Below, piece by piece: positions 27,014-36,500 of a stretch of 64,000 nt of DNA. The first letter of the stretch is position 1. Every line of letters begins with the position of its first letter. The notes under the pieces are model-generated. The model had not been told where the DNA came from. It was given only the letters and a program-made list of their open reading frames with translations, and made no database searches. The translations under genes were made by a program, and so were the position numbers. Origin of the DNA: Bifidobacteriaceae bacterium (GTDB taxonomy: Bacteria; Actinomycetota; Actinomycetes; Actinomycetales; WQXJ01); the NCBI GenBank assembly GCA_031267825.1, contig JAIRYJ010000005.1, positions 27,222 to 91,221 of the forward strand. Direction: 5' to 3'.

Positions 27014-27486
27014 GGATCAGGTGAATCTTCCGGTTCGGCGATGACCCGCACGTGACGGTCCTGGAGGTGACGGAACAGTGAGAGCGTCGTGGTGATGGAG
27101 CAGCGCAGGGTTAGGCGGAGCTGCTCATCGGTCACGCCGTGTTCCCAATCGACGGTGTGTTCAGCCAGGACCCAGAGGCGGCCGGAATCATCGACTGTGG
27201 TGTAGGCCTTAGGCCAGATTTTGGCGTAATGCCAGTTGTCGATCGTTTCGCGGACTTTGGGCCGCATTTCAATAGGCAGCGACTGGTGCCAGCGGCCGCG
27301 GACCTGGAGGGTTTCTTTGTTTTCGCCATAGAGGAAGAAGTAGAAAACGTTGGCGTCCCAGATTCCTCCGACATCGCCATCTGAATCGATCTGGTAGGAC
27401 CAGTTTTCGGCTTTGAGGGCCGCTTCGAGGCGGTCCCGTGTCAGGGGTGGCGGGCTTGGCCAGGCTGGCCAGTCGCGATGATCCAT
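27004..27486 (-). CDS. YbjN-domain protein
   Basis: About 160 aa. Resembles the YbjN/type III chaperone-like family common in actinomycetes (LEAALKAENWSYQID, GRWHQSLPIE, NWHYAKIWPKAYT). Biochemical role not established. I start at ATG 27486, with GAGG eight bases upstream, rather than at the longer frame from 27534. Overlaps the amidase gene by 10 bp. Confidence 0.75.
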   Translation of the reverse strand: MDHRDWPAWPSPPPLTRDRLEAALKAENWSYQIDSDGDVGGIWDANVFYFFLYGENKETLQVRGRWHQSLPIEMRPKVRETIDNWHYAKIWPKAYTTVDDSGRLWVLAEHTVDWEHGVTDEQLRLTLRCSITTTLSLFRHLQDRHVRVIAEPEDSPDPWQ

Positions 27487-27704
27487 GTCGGGTTCCTCGA
27501 GTCCGCCTTCACCTGGTTCTGAAAAAAGCCCCACTTCATGCCTCCCACGTTTGATCTTGGGTTACCCAATGGTATGCCTGCCTCGGGTCTGGAAGCACGC
27601 CCGAACCGTCTGACCTAGGCAGAACCGCCCATCTGGGCGGGCCGAGTTAGGTGCGGGCAAGAACTCAGTCAAGGCAGTCCCAAGGGTTTCCCATGGTCTT
27701 GAGC

Positions 27705-27710
27705 TAGCAT
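27705..27710 (+). promoter_or_regulatory. Probable leaderless -10 box
   Basis: TAGCAT ends seven bases before ATG 27718 with no ribosome-binding site between, so the transcript would begin at or next to the start codon. Confidence 0.5.
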
Positions 27711-27717
27711 TCGGATT

Positions 27718-28344
27718 ATGCCATATATCGACATTGAGGCAAGGCTTCGCACCGCTCTGGTTACTCTGATCCTGGACGAATACTCACTACTTGAAACCGT
27801 CCAGTTACCCCTGCCAGCCTCAGAGCGAGTCATCGCCAGTCAGTTGGCTTGGCGCCTGCGAACCGAATATGAACGGTCCTGGGATGTCGACGTCGAATAC
27901 AACCGGGTCGGCCATGGTTCAACTGGCCGCTCAGGCGTCCTGGGACAACCCGATCCGGTGAACCGGCCGGTTGACATCTCGATCCATCACCGCGGCCTGA
28001 CCGGACGGGACGACAACCTGATGGTTTTGGAACTCAAAACCCACGGTGTACCTGACCTGCCAGCCGAGGTGGCCCGCCTTGATAAAACCCAGCGGCATTA
28101 TGACTATCAGCACGCTGTTCTGCTGGATTTGGGAATCACTGAGGGGAGCGATCCGGAAGGACCACCAGTAGTGCTGAAACCTGGTTGGTTGTGGCTACCT
28201 GGGCCACGCACATTGTCGCCAGTTTTCGAAGGCGATTCGGCCCTGCAACTGTCAGCCGACGGCTGGAACGCCCGCAAAGGCCGCGACGCTGCCCGCGACG
28301 CAGCCCGCGACGTGGCCTCCAATCGGCGCCGCAGTCGGCGCTAG
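27718..28344 (+). CDS. Orphan PD-(D/E)xK nuclease-like protein
   Basis: 208 aa. Not assigned to a named family. The middle shows RPVDISIHHR followed about 20 residues later by NLMVLELKTHG: an Asp, then E-x-K on a beta strand, the pattern of the PD-(D/E)xK restriction-endonuclease fold. The N-terminus is helical, and the last 25 residues are basic with an RDAARDAARD repeat (possible nucleic-acid contact). No methylase or helicase partner is adjacent. Convergent with the IclR gene. Probably leaderless. Confidence 0.6.
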   Translation: MPYIDIEARLRTALVTLILDEYSLLETVQLPLPASERVIASQLAWRLRTEYERSWDVDVEYNRVGHGSTGRSGVLGQPDPVNRPVDISIHHRGLTGRDDNLMVLELKTHGVPDLPAEVARLDKTQRHYDYQHAVLLDLGITEGSDPEGPPVVLKPGWLWLPGPRTLSPVFEGDSALQLSADGWNARKGRDAARDAARDVASNRRRSRR

Positions 28345-28367
28345 CTGGCCCGTTGTACGACGGTCCA

Positions 28368-29108
28368 CTAAACCTTCGGCTGGGTTGTTTTGATTTCGGC
28401 TCGCCTCAGGATCTCTGTCAGACGGTTACCGGCCGCCACCACGGCGGCGGCATGGAGCCGACCAGGCTGGCGGGTGATGCGTTCGACTGGGCCTGAAACA
28501 GAAATCGCCGCCACCACCCGGCCGTTAGGGGTGCGAATCGGGGCGGAGACCGAGGCCGCACCAGGTTCACGTTCAGAAACCGATTGGGCCCAACCGTGAC
28601 GCCGCACCATTGACAACATGGTGGCCGTGAACTTGGCGTCAATCAGGCCGCGATGCATCCGTTCAGGTTCCTCCCAAGCCAATAGCACTTGGGCGGCCGA
28701 ACCAGCCGTCATGGCTAGAACCGCCCCAACTGGGATCGAATCGCGTAACCCCATTGGGCGTTCGGCCGCCGCCACACAAACCCGCTGATCGCCTTGGCGG
28801 CGGAAAAGCTGAGCCGATTCGCCGCAATGATCACGTAAGGCCGCCAGGACAGGTCCGGCCGCGGCCAACAAGGTGTCCTCACCGGCCGCCGCCGCTAGCT
28901 CATTGAGACGCGGGCCAAGCACAAAGCGTCCCTGCATGTCGCGATCAACCATGCGATGGTGTTCCAAAGCGACCGCTAGACGGTGAACTGTGGGACGGGC
29001 AAGGCCGGTGGCCTGAACCAATTGCGCCAATGTGGCCGGGCCGGCCTCCAAAGCGTTCAGCACTGAGGCCGCCTTATCGAGCACCCCGACTCCGCTACTA
29101 TTGTCCAT
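28368..29108 (-). CDS. IclR-family regulator (NdgR/LtbR-like)
   Basis: About 246 aa from ATG 29108. N-terminal winged HTH ([20 protein letters not shown]) and C-terminal IclR effector domain. Divergent from leuCD, the position of NdgR (Streptomyces) and LtbR (Corynebacterium), which control leucine and tryptophan genes. AAGTAT six bases before the ATG suggests a leaderless mRNA. The frame is open far upstream to 29711, but that part is antisense to leuC. Confidence 0.9.
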   Translation of the reverse strand: MDNSSGVGVLDKAASVLNALEAGPATLAQLVQATGLARPTVHRLAVALEHHRMVDRDMQGRFVLGPRLNELAAAAGEDTLLAAAGPVLAALRDHCGESAQLFRRQGDQRVCVAAAERPMGLRDSIPVGAVLAMTAGSAAQVLLAWEEPERMHRGLIDAKFTATMLSMVRRHGWAQSVSEREPGAASVSAPIRTPNGRVVAAISVSGPVERITRQPGRLHAAAVVAAGNRLTEILRRAEIKTTQPKV

Positions 29109-29167
29109 ACCTTGATACTTGCATTCCAGATTGTGAGACGCAAGCCGGTGGCGGGTTGGCTTCCATA

Positions 29168-29187
29168 CTGGTCTCAATTGAGGCCAG
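29168..29187. promoter_or_regulatory. Palindromic operator candidate between IclR gene and leuC
   Basis: CTCAATTGAG (29173-29182) is a perfect palindrome, flanked by CTGG and CCAG, giving a 20-bp near-perfect dyad about 45 bases before leuC. Likely site for the adjacent IclR protein (inference). Confidence 0.55.
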
Positions 29188-29230
29188 CCCGGCTGGCTGG
29201 CAATCCAAACCAAAAGGAGCTGATCATCTG

Positions 29231-30769
29231 ATGGGTCAAACACTGGCGGAGAAGATCTGGCAGGCTCACGTTGTCCGGCGCGGACAAGGCGATGAACCCG
29301 ACCTGCTCTACATTGACCTGCACATGGTCCACGAGGTGACCTCACCGCAAGCCTTCGAAGGCTTACGCCTGGCGGGACGCCGCCCCCGGCGGCCAGACCT
29401 GACAATCGCCACCGAAGACCACAACACGCCAACACTTGACATTGACTTGCCAATCGCGGACCCAACTTCACGGTTACAGATCGACACGCTGCGCAACAAC
29501 GCCCGCGAATTCGGCCTCCGGCTGCATTCCTTAGGCGATCCAGACCAAGGAATAGTCCATGTGGTCGGCCCGCAACTAGGTTTGACCCAACCTGGTTTGA
29601 CTGTTGTCTGCGGCGATTCGCATACCTCAACTCATGGCGCCTTCGGCGCTTTAGCTTTCGGCATTGGCACATCTGAAGTTGAACATGTCCTAGCCACCCA
29701 AACTCTGCCACTCAGACCGTTCAAAACAATGGCGGTCAACGTCACCGGACAGCTACGCCCAGGAGTCGGAGCGAAGGACATCATTTTGGCGGTGATCGCA
29801 AAGATTGGGACCGGTGGTGGTCAAGGCTACGTCTTGGAATACCGGGGCGAAGCGATCCGGGCATTGTCGATCGAAGCCCGCATGACGATCTGCAACATGT
29901 CAATCGAAGCTGGCGCCCGGGCCGGCCTGGTAGCACCAGATGAAACCACATTCGCCTATATCGAAGGCCGCCCGCACGCCCCGACCGGTCAAGACTGGCA
30001 AGACGCGCTGGCCTACTGGCGGACCCTGCGGACCGATGATGACGCCACCTTCGATACTGAAGTGACGATCGACGCCTCCAGCCTGGAACCGTTCGTCACC
30101 TGGGGCACCAACCCCGGTCAGGGACTGCCGCTGAGCGCTGCCGTACCCGATCCGGCGGCCGCCCGGGATGATGACGAGCGCCGTGCCATCGAAAACGCTC
30201 TGCGCTACATGGGTTTAGAACCCGGCACGCCGCTCAAAGAAGTCAAAGTTGACACAGTTTTCTTAGGTTCATGCACCAACGGCCGGATTGAGGACTTGCG
30301 CGCCGCGGCCGCCGTTGTGGCAGGTCATAAGAAGCACGATGCCGTCCGTATGTTAGTCGTACCAGGTTCGGCCCGGGTTCGTCTCCAAGCTGAGAAAGAA
30401 GGCCTAGACAAAGTTTTCACCCAGTTCGGAGCCGAATGGCGCAACGCTGGCTGTTCAATGTGCCTCGGCATGAACCCGGATCAACTAGCACCCGGTGAAC
30501 GGGCCGCCTCAACCTCAAACCGGAACTTTGAAGGACGCCAAGGCAAAGGCGGACGGACCCATTTGGTCAGTCCGGTGGTGGCGGCGGCCACCGCCATCCG
30601 GGGAACCCTCAGTTCACCGTGGGATCTTGAAGTAACCCAAGCGCCGAACGCTGGCAGCCGACCAGCCAGCCAAACTGAACTCGGCTTAGCTGATGGACGC
30701 CTTGGGCCGCGAACCGGCGGGGCGGCATCGGACGAAGTACAAGACGCTGGGACAAGACAGGAAGACTGA
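29231..30769 (+). CDS. leuC: 3-isopropylmalate dehydratase large subunit
   Basis: 512 aa. Aconitase-family [4Fe-4S] subunit isomerising 2- to 3-isopropylmalate in leucine synthesis with LeuD. Visible: [20 protein letters not shown]; cluster Cys residues in [10 protein letters not shown] and in [33 protein letters not shown] 29231 has AAAGGAG upstream. The usual protein ends just after the RGTLSSP region; here about 50 Gly/Ala/Thr-rich residues follow, coded partly by the dispersed motif at 30723-30729. Confidence 0.96.
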   Translation: MGQTLAEKIWQAHVVRRGQGDEPDLLYIDLHMVHEVTSPQAFEGLRLAGRRPRRPDLTIATEDHNTPTLDIDLPIADPTSRLQIDTLRNNAREFGLRLHSLGDPDQGIVHVVGPQLGLTQPGLTVVCGDSHTSTHGAFGALAFGIGTSEVEHVLATQTLPLRPFKTMAVNVTGQLRPGVGAKDIILAVIAKIGTGGGQGYVLEYRGEAIRALSIEARMTICNMSIEAGARAGLVAPDETTFAYIEGRPHAPTGQDWQDALAYWRTLRTDDDATFDTEVTIDASSLEPFVTWGTNPGQGLPLSAAVPDPAAARDDDERRAIENALRYMGLEPGTPLKEVKVDTVFLGSCTNGRIEDLRAAAAVVAGHKKHDAVRMLVVPGSARVRLQAEKEGLDKVFTQFGAEWRNAGCSMCLGMNPDQLAPGERAASTSNRNFEGRQGKGGRTHLVSPVVAAATAIRGTLSSPWDLEVTQAPNAGSRPASQTELGLADGRLGPRTGGAASDEVQDAGTRQED

Positions 30770-30772
30770 ACA

Positions 30773-31408
30773 ATGGACAAATTCACGACCCACACCGGGG
30801 TTGGGGTGCCTTTGCGGCGGGCCAATGTTGACACCGACCAGATCATCCCAGCGGTCTACCTCAAACGAATCACCAAAACAGGCTTCGAGGACGCCTTGTT
30901 CTCAGCTTGGCGGGCGGACCCGAACTTTGTGCTGAACCAACCGGCCTACCAGGGCGGATCGGTATTAGTCGCCGGGCCGGACTTCGGAACTGGTTCAAGC
31001 CGTGAACACGCCGTCTGGGCGTTACATGACTACGGTTTCAAAGCTGTCCTGTCATCCCGTTTCGCTGACATTTTCCGTGGCAACGCCGGCAAACAAGGCC
31101 TGCTGGCGGCACAAGTCGACCAGGACACAATCGAACAGTTGTGGAAAGTGCTAGAAGCTGAACCTGGTCTGGAAATCACTGTTGACCTGGTGCGACGCCA
31201 AGTGCTAGGTGGCGATCTGATCGCTCCGCTGCAAGTTGACGACTACACCCGGTGGCGTCTGATGGAAGGCCTGGATGATATTGGTCTGACTTTGCGTCAC
31301 GAAGCGGACATCGCCGACTTTGAGCGAAGCCGCGAATCTTGGCGGCCAGTTACTTTGCCTGCCCGCCACCTTCCGTCCGAGCGCGTCGAACCGGCCAGAC
31401 CCGCGTAG
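30773..31408 (+). CDS. leuD: 3-isopropylmalate dehydratase small subunit
   Basis: 211 aa. Swivel-domain partner of LeuC. Visible: [32 protein letters not shown], and [18 protein letters not shown]. Starts three bases after the leuC stop; clearly one operon. The C-terminal 15 residues beyond SRESWRP are a short Pro/Arg-rich tail. Confidence 0.96.
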   Translation: MDKFTTHTGVGVPLRRANVDTDQIIPAVYLKRITKTGFEDALFSAWRADPNFVLNQPAYQGGSVLVAGPDFGTGSSREHAVWALHDYGFKAVLSSRFADIFRGNAGKQGLLAAQVDQDTIEQLWKVLEAEPGLEITVDLVRRQVLGGDLIAPLQVDDYTRWRLMEGLDDIGLTLRHEADIADFERSRESWRPVTLPARHLPSERVEPARPA

Positions 31409-31411
31409 TCT

Positions 31412-32734
31412 ATGACCGTGCGTGATGTCCTCGAAGTCGAAGGTGGCGTGCCGCTGAGCGGTGAGATCACAGTGCGCGGAGCGAAGAACTTTGTCTCCAA
31501 AGCGATGGTCGCGTCGCTGCTCGGTGATGGCGTCTCAGTGCTGCGTAACGTTCCCCAAATCCGGGATGTTGAGGTTGTCGCTGGGCTGCTCCGAGCCCAC
31601 GGTGTGGCGGTAGAAATCGATGCCCAGGCTGGCACGGTCCAGATGGATCCGAGTGGTGCTGGTCAAGCCAAAAGTGCCGACATTTTGACTCACGCCGGGT
31701 CTTCACGGATCCCGATCCTGTTTTGTGGGCCTTTGCTGCACCGTTTAGGCCAAGCTTTCATACCTGATTTAGGTGGCTGCAACATTGGTGGCCGACCGAT
31801 CGGTTTCCACCTTGACGCCATGCGCGGGTTTGGCGCTGAAGTCGATAAAACCCCTGACGGGATACTGCTGCGGGCTCCGAGCCGTCTTCAAGGCATGTTG
31901 ATGGAGTTGCCTTATCCGTCAGTTGGGGCGACCGAACAGTTGCTGTTGACAGCGGTCCTGGCTGAAGGTGTCACAGAGGTGCGCGGCGCTGCGGTTGAAC
32001 CAGAAATACTTGACCTGGTGGCGGTGTTACAGCAGATGGGGGCGATAATTTCGCTTGAAACCGACCGGACTTACCGGATCGAAGGGGTTGACTCGTTACG
32101 CGGTTATCATCACTACGCTTTACCGGACCGGATTGAGGCGGCTTCTTGGGCTGGGGCGGCCTTGGCGACTGGTGGCGACATTACCGTTTTGGGTGCGCGT
32201 CAGCTTGATCTGACAACTTATCTGAACTATTACCGGAAAGTTGGTGGCCGGTTCGATGTGACTGATCATGGCATCCGGTTTTGGCATCCTGCAGGTGAAC
32301 TCAGTTCGATCGCTGTTGAGACGGGTGTTCATCCCGGGTTCATGACTGACTGGCAGCAGCCGTTTGTGGTCGCGTTGACTCAAGCCACCGGCTTGTCGAT
32401 TGTTCATGAGACGGTTTATGAGAAGCGGTTCGGGTTTACTCAGGCGCTGCGCCGGATGGGGGCGCATATACAGCTTTACCGTGAATGCTTGGGTGGTCAG
32501 CAGTGCCGTTTCGGCCGAATGAACTATGAGCATTCAGCGGTGATTTCTGGGCCGACTCCTTTGTATGCGGCTGATATTTCGGTGCCTGATTTGCGTGGCG
32601 GGTTTTCGCATGTGATTGCCGCTTTGGCGGCTCAGGGCCGCAGTTCGGTGACAGGTATCGGTCTGATTGACCGTGGTTATGAGCATTTCACCACCAAATT
32701 GGAGCGCCTCGGGGCGCGCATCCGGCGCCCTTGA
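31412..32734 (+). CDS. murA: UDP-N-acetylglucosamine 1-carboxyvinyltransferase
   Basis: 440 aa. First committed step of peptidoglycan synthesis: enolpyruvyl transfer from PEP to UDP-GlcNAc. Visible: GAKNFVSKAMVASLL near the N-terminus, and GGCNIGGRPIGFH with the catalytic (fosfomycin-target) Cys; EPSP-synthase fold throughout. ATG 31412 follows leuD by three bases; a GTG two codons on is six bases after TAGTCT and is an alternative leaderless start. Confidence 0.94.
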   Translation: MTVRDVLEVEGGVPLSGEITVRGAKNFVSKAMVASLLGDGVSVLRNVPQIRDVEVVAGLLRAHGVAVEIDAQAGTVQMDPSGAGQAKSADILTHAGSSRIPILFCGPLLHRLGQAFIPDLGGCNIGGRPIGFHLDAMRGFGAEVDKTPDGILLRAPSRLQGMLMELPYPSVGATEQLLLTAVLAEGVTEVRGAAVEPEILDLVAVLQQMGAIISLETDRTYRIEGVDSLRGYHHYALPDRIEAASWAGAALATGGDITVLGARQLDLTTYLNYYRKVGGRFDVTDHGIRFWHPAGELSSIAVETGVHPGFMTDWQQPFVVALTQATGLSIVHETVYEKRFGFTQALRRMGAHIQLYRECLGGQQCRFGRMNYEHSAVISGPTPLYAADISVPDLRGGFSHVIAALAAQGRSSVTGIGLIDRGYEHFTTKLERLGARIRRP

Positions 32735-32812
32735 GGGACGTACGGTCCTGAAACTCGTCCCCGAAACTCAAGACTGAGGCGATTCGGGCCGCCCGGTGCC
32801 GCACTGTGATGT

Positions 32813-32818
32813 TATGAT
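32813..32818 (+). promoter_or_regulatory. Probable leaderless -10 box of vapB
   Basis: TATGAT followed by six bases and GTG 32825, with no ribosome-binding site. Same spacing as at plsC and coaD. Confidence 0.55.
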
Positions 32819-32824
32819 GCGTTG

Positions 32825-33058
32825 GTGCGCACAACTCTGGATTTGGATGAACACGTCATTCACATGGCCCGCGCCAAGGCGGCGGCTGAGGGTACATCAA
32901 TTGGGCGGGCAGTGTCTGATCTGGTGCTCAGCGCGGCCCAGCGGGCGCCGTTGACACTTGGCGAGGACCCGGCCGGACTTGGCCTAAGAGTCGTGGACGG
33001 GCCACCCGGTCATGTCATCACTGATGAGATGGTCTACCTGTACCAGGATGACGCATGA
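32825..33058 (+). CDS. vapB: VapB-type antitoxin
   Basis: 77 aa. Ribbon-helix-helix N-terminus (RTTLDLDEHVIHMARAKAAAEGTSIGRAVSDLV), as in actinobacterial VapB antitoxins, followed by a flexible tail that would wrap the toxin. GTG start at 32825. The stop overlaps the toxin start (ATGA). Expected to neutralise the PIN toxin and to repress the pair's own promoter. Confidence 0.85.
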   Translation: MRTTLDLDEHVIHMARAKAAAEGTSIGRAVSDLVLSAAQRAPLTLGEDPAGLGLRVVDGPPGHVITDEMVYLYQDDA

Positions 33059-33540
33059 ACCCGAAGCGGTCGGCGCAGGATGAGGCGTCTATGCGGCCGA
33101 CCGGCCATGCCGCCGAAGTAGAGCTATATCTACTGGATGCCAACGTTCTGCTGGCGCTGACCCACCGCCAGCACGTTCACCACGGCCGGGCGACAGCTTG
33201 GCTGACCAAGGTTAAACGCTGGGCAACAACGCCCCTGACGGAGGCAGCCCTAGTCAGACTGTTGATGAACCAAACCGTAGTGGGAGTCAGCTTGAACGCC
33301 GCCACGGCCCTGGACGTTCTGGCGAGCCTGCGCGCCGGCGCCGGCTGGCAGTTCCTGCCGGATGATTCATCACTGGCCGATCCCCGGATCGATCTGACCG
33401 GACTGATGGGGCACCGCCAAGTCACTGATCTGCACCTAGTGAACCTGGCGGCGTCGCACGGAGCGGTCTTGGCTACCTTCGACAGCCGGTTGCGCAGCGC
33501 TCTTGGTCTAGATGGAGCCGATCTAATCCACCTTGTTTAG
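33055..33540 (+). CDS. vapC: VapC-type PIN-domain ribonuclease toxin
   Basis: 161 aa. PIN domain with the four acidic positions visible: LLDANVLLAL (Asp), TPLTEAALVRLL (Glu), QVTDLHLVNLA (Asp) and LATFDSRL (Asp). VapC proteins cut tRNA or rRNA. The first 25 residues before the PIN core are an extension; a shorter start inside is possible. Overlaps vapB by 4 bp. No mobile element is adjacent, so it looks like a chromosomal stress-type pair. Confidence 0.88.
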   Translation: MNPKRSAQDEASMRPTGHAAEVELYLLDANVLLALTHRQHVHHGRATAWLTKVKRWATTPLTEAALVRLLMNQTVVGVSLNAATALDVLASLRAGAGWQFLPDDSSLADPRIDLTGLMGHRQVTDLHLVNLAASHGAVLATFDSRLRSALGLDGADLIHLV

Positions 33541-33543
33541 GTC

Positions 33544-33588
33544 CCGTGGTTTTCGCGGTTTTTCGTGGCTATTCGTGGTTTCGTGGTC
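33544..33588. repeat. TTTCGTGG-type direct repeats after vapC
   Basis: TTTCGTGG and variants (TTTCGCGG, ATTCGTGG) repeat about five times in 45 bases directly after the vapC stop. Not palindromic, hence not a hairpin terminator. Confidence 0.55.
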
Positions 33589-33611
33589 TTGGCGACGGAC
33601 CTAAAGGCCAA

Positions 33612-35819
33612 CTAAACGCAGTCACAGTATTCGGTATAACCCCAGGCACAGGAAGCTCCCGCCTTAGCCAGTTCGACCGGGCTGAGTGGTTCCTCAAAAG
33701 GACAAGTCCGGTTTGTTTCGCTGGGAGGTGGCGCTGAAGGAAGCGACGCCGCTGGTGGCGCTGGTGGCACTTGCCCGTTGTCCCACTCACAAATGAAGGC
33801 TCTGGTGTCACTATTGGTGCGGTTGCCGAAGTCGCCATCGTTCCACTGCCCGGGAGGGCTCTTCCAATAGAACTCGGCGTAGTCCTCGGCCTCGTTTTCG
33901 CTGTTAGGTTCGCCTTCGGCCCAGTTGGTGTAAACGGTTGGCTCACCTGTAACCCATTTCCACAAACCCTCTAGGACGGCATCGGACAACCCGAAGTAGG
34001 CACTGTCGTAACCCGCCCCTTTGGCTACCTGATAGACAACCTCGTTCTCGGCCGAACTCGAAATGGTCGCCAAATGGCCGCCAGACTGAGCGCAATAGGC
34101 CTGCGCCTGATCCCAGGTTTGGACCGAGTCAACCGAATAAGCGGCGTAAGTGTGCGCCGCCGAACCACCGTGGAAAATGCTCGCCCCAGCATCCAGATCA
34201 GACATCCGTGGGATCGCTTTAGCCGGATACAACTCTGTCTCGTAGAGCGCATCAGCCACAGCTTCCGCCCGGCGGTCAAACCAGGCTTTACGGTCAGTGC
34301 TCTTAGCTGTGTAGTCCATGTAGTTGGACCACGCCTCATCCCAGACCAGAGAAAAACGCAGCATCAGGAGGTAGGAATAGTAGAACTGGTTAATGGTTTG
34401 CTGGTTGTGAGCTTGCTGCGAAATCACCTTGTCAACCAGGCCGGCGTAAACCTCCCAGGTTTGGTTATAGGCGTCAGCCGCCAGAATGCCAATCCGGCTA
34501 GCTTCGGCTTTAGGAATCTCAGCGAAAAGCGTGTACTTGCCGATCGGCGAGATCAGGACAGCGCTCGCGACAACGCCGCTCAATTGATAGGCGATCGACC
34601 CGATCCCGCCTAGAACTAGTTTCTCCACAACTTGGTCACTCAGGAATGAGGCGCTCTTCTCGACCGCGGTATCAAGTACCAGGCTGGTGGTAGATGACAT
34701 GGTGGACGCCACTTCACGGGTGTTAGTGACGAAATCTTGGTTGAGGGACGGGTTGCCCGCGTTGTTTAAGGTGGTCCGCGAAAACACGGTGGTTAGGGCT
34801 TCTTTGGCGGCCTCATTGGCGTTGGCCCGTTCAAAAATGGTGTTGGCGATGTCGACCCCTAAGATGGCCGCATCAATCACAGTTGACGATTTGGACGCCT
34901 TGTCCGCCAGGCCGCGGATCTTGCTGGTAAGTTTCGCATCATCCATGTAAGAGACAAAAGCCGCGCCACGGTCCGCCACGTCAGCTAGGCCCATGATGCG
35001 CGCGAAGCGGGCGTCGTCCAACAACACCGCCACGTCAAGGGCTGACTCGGTAGCGGTCTTGGCGTCTCGGAACTCATCAATCCGCTGGTTTATCCAGTCG
35101 GTGCGCCCCGCCGCGGAGTCCTTCGCCGCGTCATACCGCAAGGGGCTGGCATCCAACGCGGCGTAGATGGAGTCCTTCTGCCAACTTCCAGAAAACAGGT
35201 CATAAACCGACTTGCCGCCAGGGTTGACGAAATCGACCACATTGTCGAGGAAAAGCCGAAAGTCAGAGTGGTCAATCTGCGAGACCGGCAGATCGCCTTC
35301 GAAAACAAAGTTGAACACTTCCCAGAAAGTCTTGAGCGGCATATCAACTGTGATGACATCGTCCGGTCCGCGGTCCACGTTGGCGCCAAGGTAAGTCAGA
35401 GTCTTGTACAGCGGGACCAGTAAGGTGCCGTCCTGGGCGACCATTGTCAAGTCGTAGACCTCTGAGGTTTCACCGCCATCGATTGATTCTGAAACGCTCC
35501 GCTGGCTTGGGTCGAACGTTAAGACGCGCATGTATTCGCCGTGCCGCAGGGTGTACTTACCGTACTGGGTTGACACCTTTGACCGCGTGATTTCGGCGAC
35601 CTTCTTGATGTCGATCAATATCTCCTGACCGGCTGAGTACAAAGTGATATCGGCTGGCGCCCAAGAGTTGACCGCGATCTTGGCATCAAAACTGGTTGCG
35701 GCCTCAACCGAATTGGCCGGGGCTGGTGCTAAGGCGGTCATGACCAATAGTGCGGCCAGCCCAAGGGCGGTCCGCCGGGCCCACGGCCGGTCGGTCTGGC
35801 TAGCGGTGTCGCTGGACAT
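33612..35819 (-). CDS. Secreted protein with C-type-lectin domain
   Basis: 735 aa. Signal peptide (about 1-40), a copper-amine-oxidase-N-like beta region (about 50-150: GQEILIDIKKVAE ... DGTLLVPLYKTLTYLGA), a long helical middle of unknown fold, then a C-type lectin domain (about 548-680: AQAYCAQSGGHLATISS; WKWVTGEPTVYTNWAEGEPN; WNDGDFGNRTNSDTRAFICEW) with EPN and WND, the calcium/sugar-contact motifs. A Pro-rich tail with four Cys follows. Probably binds a glycan at the cell surface. The start overlaps the end of 35800-36462. The dispersed motif at 33977 lies in the lectin domain. Confidence 0.8.
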   Translation of the reverse strand: MSSDTASQTDRPWARRTALGLAALLVMTALAPAPANSVEAATSFDAKIAVNSWAPADITLYSAGQEILIDIKKVAEITRSKVSTQYGKYTLRHGEYMRVLTFDPSQRSVSESIDGGETSEVYDLTMVAQDGTLLVPLYKTLTYLGANVDRGPDDVITVDMPLKTFWEVFNFVFEGDLPVSQIDHSDFRLFLDNVVDFVNPGGKSVYDLFSGSWQKDSIYAALDASPLRYDAAKDSAAGRTDWINQRIDEFRDAKTATESALDVAVLLDDARFARIMGLADVADRGAAFVSYMDDAKLTSKIRGLADKASKSSTVIDAAILGVDIANTIFERANANEAAKEALTTVFSRTTLNNAGNPSLNQDFVTNTREVASTMSSTTSLVLDTAVEKSASFLSDQVVEKLVLGGIGSIAYQLSGVVASAVLISPIGKYTLFAEIPKAEASRIGILAADAYNQTWEVYAGLVDKVISQQAHNQQTINQFYYSYLLMLRFSLVWDEAWSNYMDYTAKSTDRKAWFDRRAEAVADALYETELYPAKAIPRMSDLDAGASIFHGGSAAHTYAAYSVDSVQTWDQAQAYCAQSGGHLATISSSAENEVVYQVAKGAGYDSAYFGLSDAVLEGLWKWVTGEPTVYTNWAEGEPNSENEAEDYAEFYWKSPPGQWNDGDFGNRTNSDTRAFICEWDNGQVPPAPPAASLPSAPPPSETNRTCPFEEPLSPVELAKAGASCAWGYTEYCDCV

Positions 35820-36462
35820 AATCCTCCACCGCCGTGGTGTAATACTCGCTGTAGAGTCTTGCCAGATCGCAGGTCACAGCCTTGTCATAGTCATCATTCG
35901 GGATGATCTTCCATTGGTCACCCTGCTGGCGCAGTTCAACCTCGACTCTTGAGGTGACTCGCTCAGGGTGACTGGTTACCGCCTTGATGAACTCTTCCTG
36001 GAATCTGATCTGGTACGCCGTGGCGTCCAGGTCAATTCCTGATTCAAGTGCGGCGAAGACATCTTCAAGGACAAGACGCAGGTCCGGTGTGGTCACAACA
36101 GCTTGGGCTCTACCAGTTTGGCTGCCTTCGGTTTGGCTGTCTCCGGTTTGGCCGTCCCCCGATTGTCCGTTCCCAACTTGGCCGTCCCCAACTTGGCGGT
36201 TCTCAAGCTGGACGAATACCCGGTCATAGTAGGCCCGCTCATGGTCACGGAAAACAACATCCTCCGCTCCGTAGACCAGGTCCTGATAGGTGGCGGACAG
36301 TGGGCTGGGGCCGGACGGGGTTGGGGCTGATTCATCCCGCAGAATAGCTTTTAGCAGGATCACCCCGCAGACAACCAGCGCCACCAGGCACAAGGCCAAC
36401 ACAGCGACCACCACCAGCAATCGGTTGCGATCGAACCGCCTTCGGTATTTCAGCTTCGCCAT
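35800..36462 (-). CDS. Single-pass membrane protein, partner of lectin protein
   Basis: About 220 aa from ATG 36462. Basic N-terminus, one membrane helix (about 15-40), then an extracellular domain of unknown fold. Residues about 87-118 are a run of QxGDGQ-type pentapeptide repeats (nt 36110-36200). The stop lies inside the start of the lectin gene (20-bp overlap), so the products are probably made together. Not recognised. A strong hairpin stands just before the start codon. Confidence 0.65.
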   Translation of the reverse strand: MAKLKYRRRFDRNRLLVVVAVLALCLVALVVCGVILLKAILRDESAPTPSGPSPLSATYQDLVYGAEDVVFRDHERAYYDRVFVQLENRQVGDGQVGNGQSGDGQTGDSQTEGSQTGRAQAVVTTPDLRLVLEDVFAALESGIDLDATAYQIRFQEEFIKAVTSHPERVTSRVEVELRQQGDQWKIIPNDDYDKAVTCDLARLYSEYYTTAVEDYVQRHR

Positions 36463-36468
36463 GAGCCA

Positions 36469-36500
36469 CCGCCGGGCGCCGCGGAACGGCGGCCCGGCGG
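36469..36500 (-). promoter_or_regulatory. GC hairpin next to a start codon
   Basis: CCGCCGGGC (36469-36477) pairs with GCCCGGCGG (36492-36500), with an inner GCC/GGC pair, seven bases upstream of ATG 36462 on the minus strand. It covers the place where a ribosome-binding site should be. The rest of 36501-36773 shows no gene. Confidence 0.4.

Noticed and set aside
28368..29711. Extended IclR frame starting at 29711
   Set aside because: The added 200 codons are antisense to leuC; HTH-containing homology begins after ATG 29108.
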